From Monocercomonoides exilis (taxonomy: Eukaryota; Preaxostyla; Oxymonadida; Polymastigidae): a stretch of DNA of 64,000 nucleotides. The notes beneath the pieces were generated by a model. The model was given only the letters and a program-made list of their open reading frames with translations, was not told the DNA's origin and searched no databases. Shown piece by piece: positions 1-9,335 of the stretch (position 1 is the first letter of the stretch; each line of letters starts with the position of its first letter). The stretch lies in assembly GCA_001643675.2 (NCBI GenBank), contig LSRY02000018.1, forward strand, positions 310,001 to 374,000, in the 5' to 3' direction. The position numbers were made by a program, and so were the translations under genes.

Positions 1-829
1 TCGATGAAATCTGTGTGAGGATCTGGTTCATCTTCCGTATGCAGATCACATTCGCTTCACGTCTGAACAGCGACAGCTTGCTGTGCATGCGTGTGCAGTC
101 TTCTTTGTTGATGTTTATGACCAGACTTGTTGTCTTGTTCATCCGTTCAACCACTGTGTCTATATCTGTCCCATAAACAGTATCCATCCCTTTCTTCCGC
201 AAAGTTAAAGCCATCCTTCCCAAAAGATACATTGTGCAGCCCTGAGAATCCACTAATTAGTATTCTTTTGCTTGAGCGAAAGAAATCGGCTCAATCTTCA
301 GGAACAGCAGGCCTAGCTTCGGCTGCTCTTCGCAGAAGAATATGTTCAGCAATGATATGCAGTGCTGGTTCAGTTCTGACGTGTTTCCGAAGGAAACAAC
401 CAGAAAGCCTTCTAAATTGGGTGGATAGACGGCTGAGTGTGGGAGATAAGAGATTCGGGCACAAGATGGAGCTATTTGTGTTTGTGGGGTGCAGTGGTTG
501 TTGAGTGTCCTGGGCGATTTCTGTGATTGGGCGAGCTTTCGTTGTACTGATTGGTCATCTGAAGAAGAAGAAGCAGAAGCTGCAGTAGCAGAAGAAGAAG
601 AAGATAATGATGATGAAGAAGGAGAAGGAGAAGGAGAAGGAGAAGGAGAAGGAGGAGAAGGAGGAGAAGGAGGAGGAGAAGGAGAAGGAGGAGAAGGAGG
701 AGAAGGAGGAGAAGGAGGAGAAGGAGGAGAAGGAGGAGAAGGAGGAGAAGGAGAAGAAGGAGAAGAAGGAGAAGAAACCGCACGATTTGAAAAAATGCTG
801 CTTGAAATAAAATTTCTCTCTGAATGACG
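1..829 (-). CDS. Hypothetical Ser/Pro-rich protein, 3' part outside window
   Basis: A minus-strand frame is open from about 829 to base 1. It starts with an unassigned segment, followed by a long run of Ser-Pro and Ser-Pro-Pro repeats encoded by the (GGAGAA)-like tract, then a Ser/Gln linker. After that comes a non-repetitive domain containing LEGFLVVSFGNTSELNQHC, CEEQPKLGLLFLKIEP and MYLLGRMALTLRKKGMDTV. One in-frame TAA lies at 257-259, between AKEY and LVDSQG, and the same frame continues as good protein on both sides. This fits UAA read as Gln; a nonsense mutation is the alternative. The 5' end is unclear: an AG acceptor near 830 suggests an upstream exon. I do not recognise the family. 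The plus-strand Gly/Glu-rich and the other minus-strand poly-Leu frames here are shadows of the repeat. Confidence 0.5.
607..778. repeat. GGA/GAA microsatellite coding Ser-Pro repeats
   Basis: A purine tract of imperfect GGAGAA and GGAGGAGAA units. On the minus strand it reads as Ser-Pro and Ser-Pro-Pro in the same frame as the flanking unique coding sequence, so it is probably an exonic repeat. Confidence 0.8.
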
Positions 830-1819
830 CTCAATATAAAAAAAAATGATGTTTTTTGGGATGGAAAAATGATTTTAAAAAATACATAAAAATTATTAGT
901 TTTGCATTGATTATAAAAATTCCGTCAAAAGTTCACGCCTGTCCTTTCTGTCGCAAATGCAGAGGATTGCCCAATCACTGATGCTGCCATTCTCCTTTTC
1001 CATTGTTTCCCTGTGCTCCTTTCTCCATCATCCTTTATTCCCCACAAATATCCCGCTTTCGATATTGTCATCCACTTTTTTTCCACAGGAAAAAATAATT
1101 CGGTATTTTAACTTTTCAAGTGATGTCCATTTGCTGGCATTCTTCTTTTCATTCTCAACCAAATACTTTGAAATCGAATTTGTTTTCTTCCCCTCTCCCA
1201 ACTGAATGCGAAAAACATGCAATCCTCATTCGAATGATTGTTTCTAGCCATCCAGCTCTCTTCTGATATTCTCCTCAGAAAAACAAAGAAATTACCATTT
1301 ATATAATTTATCAGATTCTTGCACTCTGAAAAGATGGTTTATAAAAGCATCTTCTAAGCAAACAGGAACGATAAAAAATGCATACATGCAAATATTTCGA
1401 TTTTTAAAAAAATGTTGAATTTCCTTCAATGATGTTTTTCATAAAAATCTTCTCCCCCAATTCCATCGACGATGTCCCTCCTTCGCTGTCTCGTGCAGCC
1501 TCTCAAAATAATATCGTCCATTCCACAGAAAATATTCGCTCACCGTTCTCTCATTTTAACAATGAATATTTGTTTTTTCAAATCTGATGATCTGTATATC
1601 CATTACTGCAAACACGAAAAAAGATTTATCGTTTTTTCTTTCTTTCTTTGTTTGTAACGCCTTGGCAAATATCACTAACAACACAGAATGGTATAACAAC
1701 TTATATTTTCGTGGTTGTTTTGAGTTTTTATTTTGCACCAATTTCTTCAATCAAATGATATCTGAACTCAAATCAAATGGCGAAATTTCATTGCTTTCTG
1801 AATGCAACGCTTTTCAAAA
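830..1819. other. AT-rich intergenic region, no gene supported
   Basis: Only short overlapping frames with no recognisable motif are present. Part of it (about 1010-1340) looks loosely similar to the region about 11060-11420 upstream of copy 2 of the family below, suggesting that the 5' flank was duplicated together with the gene. Confidence 0.4.
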
Positions 1820-4800
1820 ATGCAGATAACGAGCGGAACTGAAAGGTTTAATGGTTTGTGCTCGTTGTTGAATTTAAAAGGTTTCTTGTAATATGTTTTT
1901 CTTTGTTTTTTTGAAGAATTGTTTTCTAAACTGGAAGATCACGCTGAAGATGAGAAGAAGCAGAAGATTGAAGAAATGAATGAAATAGTTGAAGAAATGG
2001 ATTATTATGAATTCATGTCAGTTTTCACAACAAAACTATTCGACAAAATATCCAAAATGATTGAAGAAAAAAAAATGTCAATGGAAAATGCTTTATATTT
2101 GCTGAAGCGCATTGGGCATTTCATCGCATTGAAAAATATACGGATTTAAAGCTTTGAATATTCTTTGCTGAAAGCAAGATTTGAGAAGATAATATTTTAC
2201 AAATATGAAAAAGGAGATGGAGAGGATGAAAATCTGCTGGTTGATCTTTGTGAATGCTTTTTGATATTATGCTTTAACTGTATTTCAGATGAATCACTTT
2301 CAATCTGTGTGCCCTGTCTTTTGAAAGTTTCTTTGAAGAAAGAAGAAAGCGAGGAAATTCAAAAAGAAGTGGAAATTGCTTTGCTATCATTGAGCAATAT
2401 TAAATTTTGTGTATTAACATTTATATTTCCTTTTTGATGTTTTTATTGAAAAAGAAAATATGAAATTCACTTTCTTCTCTTCACCCACCGCGTCTTCACT
2501 CCCACCCTGTAAATTAAGTTTTAAATAAGTTCCAAATACAATACCAGACCAAAACCCATTTTGAAACACATTTCACCTTTTTCTCTTCAAGCGCAATTTG
2601 TATTCTTATCCGCTTTTTCCTCGCTTCACTTTTTTAAACCAGATTCGCTTGGGTGACTGACCCTTAAGTGATACTCTCAGATCGAAGAGAAGAAAGTGAA
2701 TTTCATATTTTCTTTTTCAATCAAAACGCAAGCATTTTGATTAACAAGAAAACATTCATTCACTTTCTTCTCTTCGATCTGAGAGTTTGTAGAAATTGGG
2801 AGTTATGGATTGCTTTCTGAATTTTCTCTTTCCATCATTTCTTTTCGTCTCTGTGATCTTGTTCGAATAATAAACTGGATGCATTTTTCTTCGATGATTT
2901 CATTTTCGTCTTTCTCGTTTTCAATGTTCGTGGTATTTGATTGCTTTTCGTGGATAGATTGAAACTCATTATCATCTGGTTCTTCAATGCGGTCTTGTTG
3001 TGAGATCTTTTCTCTTGCTTTCTCTGTTTCATGGCCTTCTGGCAAACGTGATTGTTGATTGATGGGAACAATGGAATCCTTTTCGTCTGATGTGGATGTG
3101 GATGGAGGAATTGTGGAAGGCTGTTGAATTGCTTTCTTTGTCTCCTGATTCGATGAAATTATCTGTGCCATCTTGTTTGATATGTTGGATTTGAAATAAT
3201 GCTTTATCACAGTGTTGCTTCTGGGGGATAATCTTGCAAATTTTGCCACCTGTTAGACTGGAGTTCCCGCCATTGTTAAGGCTGATATTGAAGCATGTTT
3301 CAATGTGTATGGGCTGCAGTTCGAAGGGATTCTTGCATCTTTCATCATTTCGCTGGCTGCTTTTCGAATTGCTCGGGCCTTCATTGGATCATATGTTGAA
3401 GAGCTCAGAAGTAGTTTATTGGAAGCAGGATTGTGAATTTTCACTCGATCCCATAGATCTTTAACGGCTATTGCTGGACATATGGGTAATTCTTTTTGAA
3501 AAGTCGCAAATGTTAAATTTATAAATTAATCAAAATTTTCATATTTTGCTCAAATATCTGCTTTCACTCACGAATCTCCTCAAGAATGTTTGAAATGGCA
3601 TTATCCAGAAATAGATTTTATATTGGAGAAGTTTGGTGTATGTTTACATAAATATAAGTAAAATATGAAAATTTTGAATAATTTGAAAATTAAACATTTG
3701 CGACTTTTCAAAAAGAATAACCCATATCAAACTTTCCTTGCTGAGGAAAGGGATGACAATGTTGCTTCTTTCAAGTCCAGTTTTTAGTGATGCATTCAGG
3801 TTAATTGATTGCTTATTTATTTCTGATTCCTTGAGATTAATTCTTTCCAGTTCTGTAAAGCGGAACGCAGAGAACATCATACACAAACAAATTGTTTTCT
3901 TCGTTAGCTGTGAGAATGATAAATTTTCGTTCTTTCCAATCGTTTCTATATACATGAATAGTTGTTGAGGGTTCCACATATCATCTTGTCTCTTTTTCTT
4001 TCTGCATTCCGATCTCCTGAATGATCTAAACAGGATTGAAATCAAGGTGTTCTCCCCAAGTGATTTTCCGTATAATACTGATGTTAGGAAGGAAATGGCA
4101 GATCTGACAATTCTCAAAGAAGAAGCTTTCATTCCGTTGTTTTTCAAGGCGACAAACACATCCAAGCATCTTTTTTGCCAAATCTGAAATTTAGAAGGGA
4201 TGTCTTTGAATTTCAACTGATCCCATCCGTCTTTGAAATGTGTGAAACCATAAGTGCATTTCATCCATGTTACACTAGCGACGCTGTTTTTGCACTCTTC
4301 GGCAAGTTCACGTGACATGCTTCTTGATGCTAAAATCTCGTTCCACCACGATTCTCCCTTTTCGGTTATGGATTGATTGCGCATATCCTCAGTCTCCCTG
4401 GAGGAAGCGTTGCATTCATTAGCTTCATCCATCTTCCTTCCCTGATTATCTCCTCCTTTCTCCTCCATGTCCAAGAGATGTGATTTGTGTTGTTCAGCAG
4501 AGGTTCCCATATCTGACCTTTCCAATATGGAAGAAGAAGAAGAACTCGAGCTTTCTCCATCGCTGCTTTTCGGATCACTGCTGGAATCAAAGGAACCGGT
4601 GGATGCGCAAGAACTGTCTCGTTTTTCCAAGAAATTTGTAACCCGTCTTGACTTAAATTGCTTCCTGGTCCGCACCATCTCGTTGCTTTTGTGTTTTCTT
4701 TTGTTGCGAACGCATCGAGTGTGATGTGCATCTGAAGCTGATTGGTGATCTCTTCGAGTGCTTCTTGTTCGACTTCGTAATCTCCTCCTTTTGCCAATCT

Positions 4801-7800
4801 CGATAGGCCATCTGCTCTGACGTTTCTCTTTCCGGGAATATGATGAGCTTTCACAACAACTTTCAGCGCTTGAGTTTGATTCCATATTTTTTTCAGAATG
4901 GTTCTGAGATTCTGACCATCTCCCTATTGATTCAGATTTTTAACTGCTGTTGTGTTGTCTGATCGAATAAGTTGATTTCTTTTTTCTTGATTTCGAATGG
5001 AATTTGAGAAATGCGCGATGGCTTGATTTATTGCGAATAGCTCTCTGCAATTTGAACTTTGGTTTCTGATTGAAGGGGGAAGAGGTTTGTGAAAGTCCAG
5101 CATTTGATTGTTAACTTTTAGTGTTGTGCCAATGGAGAACCCTAACGAATTTGCTGTTAGAATAGCTTATTGTTGAAGCACTGGAATCAATATTATTGGT
5201 TGGTTCTCTTTCAGCCTTTCGCTCCACTTCATGAGGCAATTTGTTATCGATGCATTCACGCGCAGTTTTCCTTTCCATCCATTCAGACTCAAAGCTTTGT
5301 TTTGGAGTTTGTACATTTGTGACAAATTCAGGGAGGCCTCTTGATGCAGGAATCTGGTTGCATTCAGTTTCCCTATCAATGAGGCAAACTTCTTTATCGA
5401 AACAACTCTGTTGTTCTGGGCAATCCTTCTCCATTTCTTGCACTCTTTCATCAGCTCGGTTTTCTTCGATTCCTCTATCTGTACCACAAACTGATCGGTA
5501 TCCCATTGGAAGCCCAAAAATTTGAACTGCTGACTTGGAATTAAATGACATTTTTCCGAATTGACCAACAGTCCCAATTTGTTAAACATCGAAATGGTTT
5601 TCTCCACTAAAATATTGAGTTCCTGCGGGTCTTGATGAAGAAGAACAATATCGTCCAGGTATGCAATGGCTCTCACCTTCCATTCCTCCCTCATGTATTT
5701 TAGGACTTTCCTCATCACTTTTGTGAACGTTCGAGGCGCATCTTTGAATCCGAAAGGCATTCCGTGGAAAGCGTAATATTTTCCTTTGAAAACGAATGAA
5801 AGGAATGGCGATAATTCTTCGCTGTCTTTTATAAGATAATAAGCTTGGCTCAAGTCCAACGTGACTGCGTAATCCTTATCTTGAATGATTTTCTCCAATG
5901 TTCTGATGTCTTCTTGCTTGTAATAAATCGTCTTGATTGCATTGTTGAGTCTTCGGCAATCCACGATTTGCCTCCAGCCACCGTCTTTCTTTCTGATTAC
6001 AAACACTGGATTCAAATGCTTCACATCCTTCTCCTGAATCGGCTTGATGATATTTGTTTCCAGTTGCTTCTTGATCATCTCTAAAAAGGCTTGTTGGGCT
6101 TCTTGACTCTGATGCTCCAAAGGGTTGAATGCTCCTGTTTTCTTGAGTGATTCCTTCGCGGCTTTGCTCCTCCATACAGGGATTACTCCTTTCCCAATAA
6201 TTCGTGCTCCTCCAATTTTTTCCCATTCTTCTCGAAATAAACAAGTTCTTCCTCCAACCATTGCCTCTTGTCGGACTTCTGCGGGCTGTAGAATGCTGTT
6301 CGTATCTTCTATTGGAATTTTCGCTCCCCTGATTGTCTTCTTGAAGCGAAACCTGAAGCTTTTGGTCGCAGCCGGATTTGGTTTTGTTGTCTTGACAACC
6401 GGGGAGCTGCTTGAAAAAATCTGTGGCTTACTGATCTTCAGGTTGGAATTGTTCTGGCTCTTATCGAACTTCTTCTCACAGGCCAGCGAGTTGTTTACAG
6501 CTTGTATTGTTGACTCTTTTCTGTTTTTCTCCATTCTTCTAGAAAGTTTGATTGTATTTATATTTAAAGACTGGTAGCTGAGCTCTCCTTCATCTGTGCA
6601 GCTGACCTAAAGCCGAATCTTCCTTGAATTCTTACAGATCTTGCTTCCTTCAGAGCTTTTGAAACTTATATAATTGTATCTGCAATCGATCCTTTTTCGT
6701 CATCTTTTTCTTTTTATTTCGCGTGTGTGTAAAGCAGGATTTTAATGGCTGGATATAGAAATGCTTCTGTTCGCTCGCCTGCCTTATCCTATGCATCATT
6801 CATCCAATTATCTGTTCTAGAAGCTGTAGGAGGAGCCTTTGGCAGAAATGGATTTAAATCATCTTCCTTCAGGTCAATAATAAGATCTTCTAAATATCTA
6901 TCTGGTAAATCCATATCATATAAGCTGCAATCCGGATCTCTGAGAAATATTGTTTTAAAACTATTTTCCAGCAGCAAACTATCCTCGCCATGGCTTTCTT
7001 TAGCTTCTGAAGCTCCCGGGATCTGTTGGGAAAATCAGAACTGGAATGAGAAATAGAACTTGAAAACATCTCTCCCGGAGGTCCATCTGACATCATTGAT
7101 GTGGCAGAATTCAACGCGGGTCCAGTGCTGAGTGGAGAGCTTGGGAGCATACTTTTTTCAGATTCGCCGTGACTGACCCTTAAGTGATACTCTCAGATCA
7201 AAGAGAAGAAAGTGAATGAATGTTTTCTTGTTAATCAAAATGCTTGCGTTTTGATTGCTTTTCTTATTTTTCATATTTTTCTTTTTTCTAATTAGTTAAT
7301 CGAACGAGAACTATATTTGAAAGAAATTACAAAAATCATCGAACATCAACAGAAACACAGAAATCTTACGCATCTGGCCTATCAATCTGCTTGGAGTTTT
7401 TTGATAGACAGATTATTTTACGATGAGAATGTAGAAGAGGTGATTGTGAATGAGCTGCATTTTGGAAGAGAAGCAGTAAGAGAACTGGAAGAGCTAACAA
7501 GAAATATGGATTGGAAGAAGAAAGAAGAGAAAATGAACAAAGAAGAAGCGAAAGAAGTGCTGATAATTAGGAGATGGCTCGAAACATTGTAGATTTATTT
7601 TCTCACTTGTCGATTGTGGAATGAAGAAAATGAAGGGCTAATCAATAGCATTGTTCAGGTATATCGAGCAGCAAAAGGGAATAATGGAGTAATTAGCAAT
7701 CAATGCATTTTCTCCTTGAGATATGCAGCAGAAAATAGAGATGCGAAAGTTGTAGATTTGTTGAAAGGAGGAGCAGTTTATGCTATTTTGGAAGAAATGC

Positions 7801-8060
7801 AGCAACGAACATTGAAAAATAAAATGGCAAGAGAAAACTTGCATTTCTTTTTGAGTGTTTCAGAAAGATTGAACGAAAAGACGGATAATAAAATGGAAGA
7901 AGAGGAAAGAAAGTCAACGAAAAAGAAAGTCTTTGAAAAGATGGAAGAAGAAGGATACGAAGGTATCATCACCAGCTTTCATGAAACTTTAAAGATTTTT
8001 AACATACGATATAATTGTGGACCATCGTTGAAAATTTCTGATTATTTTGTGAATGTTTGA
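1820..8060 (+). CDS. Oxymonad-type multicopy hypothetical family, copy 1 (retrotransposon in intron)
   Basis: Three exons: 1820-1853, 1917-2410 and 7296-8060, ending in UGA. Exon phases agree. The start ATG gives MQITSGTERFNELFSKLEDH, matching the exon-1/exon-2 junction of copies 2 and 3. The protein is alpha-helical, Glu/Lys-rich and about 430 residues long, with motifs such as EDEKKQKIEEMNEI, MENALYLLKRIG, ENLLVDLCECF, LTHLAYQSAW and KGGAVYAILEEMQ. An armadillo-like fold is possible, but I assign no function. Two in-frame UAR codons occur, TAA at 2147-2149 and TAG at 7590-7592. At these sites the paralogues have His/Leu and Glu, so Gln is acceptable. With UAR as Gln the gene is full-length; under the standard code it is broken twice. 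Intron 1 is 63 bp. Intron 2 is 4,885 bp because it carries a DIRS element; without it the intron would be about 70 bp, close to the 58 bp in copies 2 and 3. Confidence 0.6.
2445..2478. repeat. DIRS left terminal repeat
   Basis: The sequence from ATTGAAAAAGAAAATATG onward is the reverse complement of the first half of the internal complementary region at 2691-2722. Confidence 0.75.
2641..2785. repeat. DIRS internal complementary region
   Basis: 2673-2700 and 2758-2785 are inverted copies of each other around CTCTCAGATCGAAGAG. Between them the sequence is the reverse complement of the left element end joined to the reverse complement of the right element end, which is the template expected for circular DIRS replication intermediates. 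In addition, 2641-2700 is a direct repeat of about 7160-7218 (GTGACTGACCCTTAAGTGAT). The C-terminus of the recombinase frame overlaps this region and ends in UGA at 2677-2679. Confidence 0.8.
2677..4885 (-). CDS. DIRS tyrosine recombinase ORF (interrupted by MITE)
   Basis: The frame starts at or upstream of the ATG at 4885, overlapping the RNase H frame, as is usual in DIRS elements. A Ser/acidic N-terminal linker precedes the catalytic domain. The domain shows box I around SAFRFTELERI (Arg), KTGLERSNIVIPF, box II around TLKHASISAL (His) and the terminal nucleophile region NTVIKHYF (Tyr). A TA-flanked MITE (3483-3724) breaks the frame in the middle; the two parts are in phase if the MITE plus one TA is left out. 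Two TAA codons are in frame: 3253-3255, between AGTPV and QVAKFARLSP inside the conserved core, and 2803-2805. The frame then stays open through the internal complementary region to UGA at 2677. I infer a competent recombinase before the MITE inserted. Confidence 0.8.
3483..3724. mobile_element. MITE with about 60-bp TIRs and TA target duplication (Tc1/mariner type)
   Basis: TGGGTAATTCTTTTTGAAAA at the left end mirrors the right end, with inverted repeats of roughly 60 bp that differ at only a few sites. TA dinucleotides at 3481-3482 and 3725-3726 are the target duplication. The element has no coding capacity. Its 242 bp plus one TA account exactly for the break in the recombinase frame. Confidence 0.85.
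4366..6534 (-). CDS. DIRS reverse transcriptase-RNase H polyprotein
   Basis: The start ATG at 6534 overlaps the end of gag. After a basic linker the RT domain shows NPVFVIRKKDGGWRQIVDCR, LDLSQAYY, GMPFGFKDAPRTFTKVM, YLDDIVLL (catalytic YLDD, about residue 291) and FLGFQWD. RNase H and the linker to the downstream domain follow: ILTANSLGFSIG in place of the usual TDAS..GWG, SSNCRELFAI, IRSDNTTAVKNLN and IPGKRNVRADGLSRL. Then come a region typical of DIRS proteins, LLLPYWKGQIWEPLL, and LPPGRLRICAINP. TAA at 5167-5169 and TAG at 4924-4926 lie in frame within RNase H. The frame ends at TAA 4366-4368 or, if UAR is sense, about 45 codons later at UGA. The first RNase H Asp appears to be missing from its normal place, so activity is uncertain. 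Confidence 0.85.
6438..7150 (-). CDS. DIRS gag-like ORF readable only with UAR as sense
   Basis: The N-terminal part opens at ATG 7150 with a Ser/Pro-rich stretch, SSSDFPNRSRELQKLKK, typical of DIRS gag N-termini. A frame change near 7000 leads into LLLENSFKTIFLRDPD and DLPDRYLEDLIIDLKEDD. From there one frame continues to UGA at 6438-6440 through six UAR codons: TAG 6789-6791 and TAA 6714-6716, 6666-6668, 6564-6566, 6558-6560, 6495-6497. The intervening segments look like real protein, for example SKALKEARSVRIQGRFGFRS and QSNFLEEWRKTEKS. The frame overlaps the RT start, as expected. The frame change may be a frameshift mutation or an unrecognised short intron. Confidence 0.6.
7160..7257. repeat. 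DIRS right terminal repeat
   Basis: GTGACTGACCCTTAAGTGAT and the following bases repeat 2641-2700 directly. The outer part (to ATTG at 7254-7257) is the reverse complement of the second half of the internal complementary region. Confidence 0.75.
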
Positions 8061-8474
8061 GGAAATGAAATTCCTCGAATTTTATGACACAAAATATTTA
8101 TTTTTATTTTTATCATTTCGTGAAATTGAAAATAATCATTTGAGTGTATTTAAATTTTTATTTTTGTCTCGCTTCATTTCGATGAAATGAAGAGAAAAAG
8201 AGAGAGAGAGAGAGAGAGACATAAAATGACTTTCATTTTCCTCTTTTTCAAATGATTTGTCTGTTCATCAATTTTTATGAGACAAAAATCAGTGAGTCCT
8301 TTCTCATTCATCAACTTGAAAAGTCTCTTCTCTGCTCCTTTCAGTGGTTTTGTGTTTCTTTTGCTTCTTCCCTTGTTTTTCCTTGTTTCATATGATTACA
8401 GTTCTCTGAAGAAAAGAAATCAAAACCTTATGAAGAAAAAAGAAGATTTCTTTTGGTAAATGGTCGTTCTTTTG
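8061..8474. other. Intergenic region with (GA)n tract
   Basis: AT-rich 3' flank of copy 1. It includes a short GA dinucleotide run at about 8195-8220. I see no supported gene. Confidence 0.5.
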
Positions 8475-8965
8475 TCACTTTTCAATCGCAAATATCCAGA
8501 TTCTTCTTCGGTTAACTTGCAATCTCTCTTCTATCTTCTTTCTCTTCATATTCCCCATCATCACATTTATCTCTTTTGCCGTTCTGTGATTCAAGTGCTT
8601 TTTTTCATTTTGTGCAACCGAACCAATTCCATTTGAATCATCCCTTGCACCTCCCATGCTTGTGGAAACTGAAGAAAAAGATTGTATTTTCTTGAAGAAG
8701 ATGATGACGTTGACAAAAAATTTTGCTCTGTTGGTGTGTCTAATGTTGAAACTGAGTCAAATTGACAGTTTTCAGTGGTACTTCCAGCTGAAAACTTTGT
8801 TAAAGAAGCTTTTCCAAAATTCATGGTTCCATTTGTGAAGAATTTGGCAAGCTGCTTGAAATAATCATTGACCATTGAAATATTTCAGCTGTGATTGGAG
8901 TGTAATCAGAAGAAATAACGCTGGCCATCTAAAACCTTCAAAAGACGAATTTCCGCAATATTCCT
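8475..8965 (-). CDS. Possible small Ser/Lys-rich gene, structure uncertain
   Basis: Minus-strand frames that look weakly protein-like: MASVISSDYTPITAEIFQ near 8960-8900, a Ser/Thr-rich middle (DSVSTLDTPTEQNFLSTSSS), and a basic C-terminus (NVMMGNMKRKKIEERLQV) ending in UGA at 8475-8477. They lie in different frames. Possible AG acceptors exist before the last segment, so two or three exons are imaginable, but I cannot fix the splice sites. No homology is recognised, and this may be chance. Confidence 0.2.
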
Positions 8966-9335
8966 TGTTGATTCAGCTGAGCACGAAACAATGTGTGCTT
9001 TTATCCTTTTCTTCTCCCTCTTTTCAGCTTGTTTGGGTGGGATTGCAAACAAAAAATGAATGGACCCGATAAAACCAGTTCATCATTCACCATCCATGTT
9101 AAAGTTCTAAGAAATTGTGCTTAACTTTCTCTGCTGTGGCAAATTTATTTCATCTCCTTCTTTCTTCTTCGAATAAATCTGATTCCTCATTATTTTTTGA
9201 AAATTCACTGAATAAAAAAATAACAATTCAAAAATATCATTAAAAATTGCAAACCTTCAGGACATTTTTTCAATCAGTTTTCGAAATTTTTCAAATGAAC
9301 ATTGCTCGTTTTCCTCCACAAAATACTCCGGTCAA
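8966..9335. other. Intergenic, nothing seen
   Basis: AT-rich sequence with no convincing frame or repeat. Confidence 0.4.

Larger units (their letters stand above)
2445..7256 (-). mobile_element. DIRS-type tyrosine-recombinase retrotransposon
   Basis: An element of about 4.8 kb inserted antisense in intron 2 of the family gene. It has three overlapping frames in the classical DIRS order, gag, RT-RNase H and tyrosine recombinase, and no integrase or LTRs. The left end (from ATTG at 2445) and the right end (to ATTG at 7254-7257) are inverted relative to each other. An internal complementary region near 2673-2785 reads as the two ends joined head to tail, which fixes the element boundaries. Both flanks share only ATTG, consistent with recombinase-mediated insertion without a long target duplication. 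A MITE interrupts the recombinase. Many UAR codons lie in its frames and no UGA was seen in the parts I translated, except a gag 5' frame break. Confidence 0.85.

Noticed and set aside
472-834. Poly-Leu minus-strand and poly-Glu/Gly plus-strand ORFs
   Set aside because: They are alternative frames of the GGA/GAA repeat; the minus Ser-Pro frame continues into unique coding sequence and is preferred.
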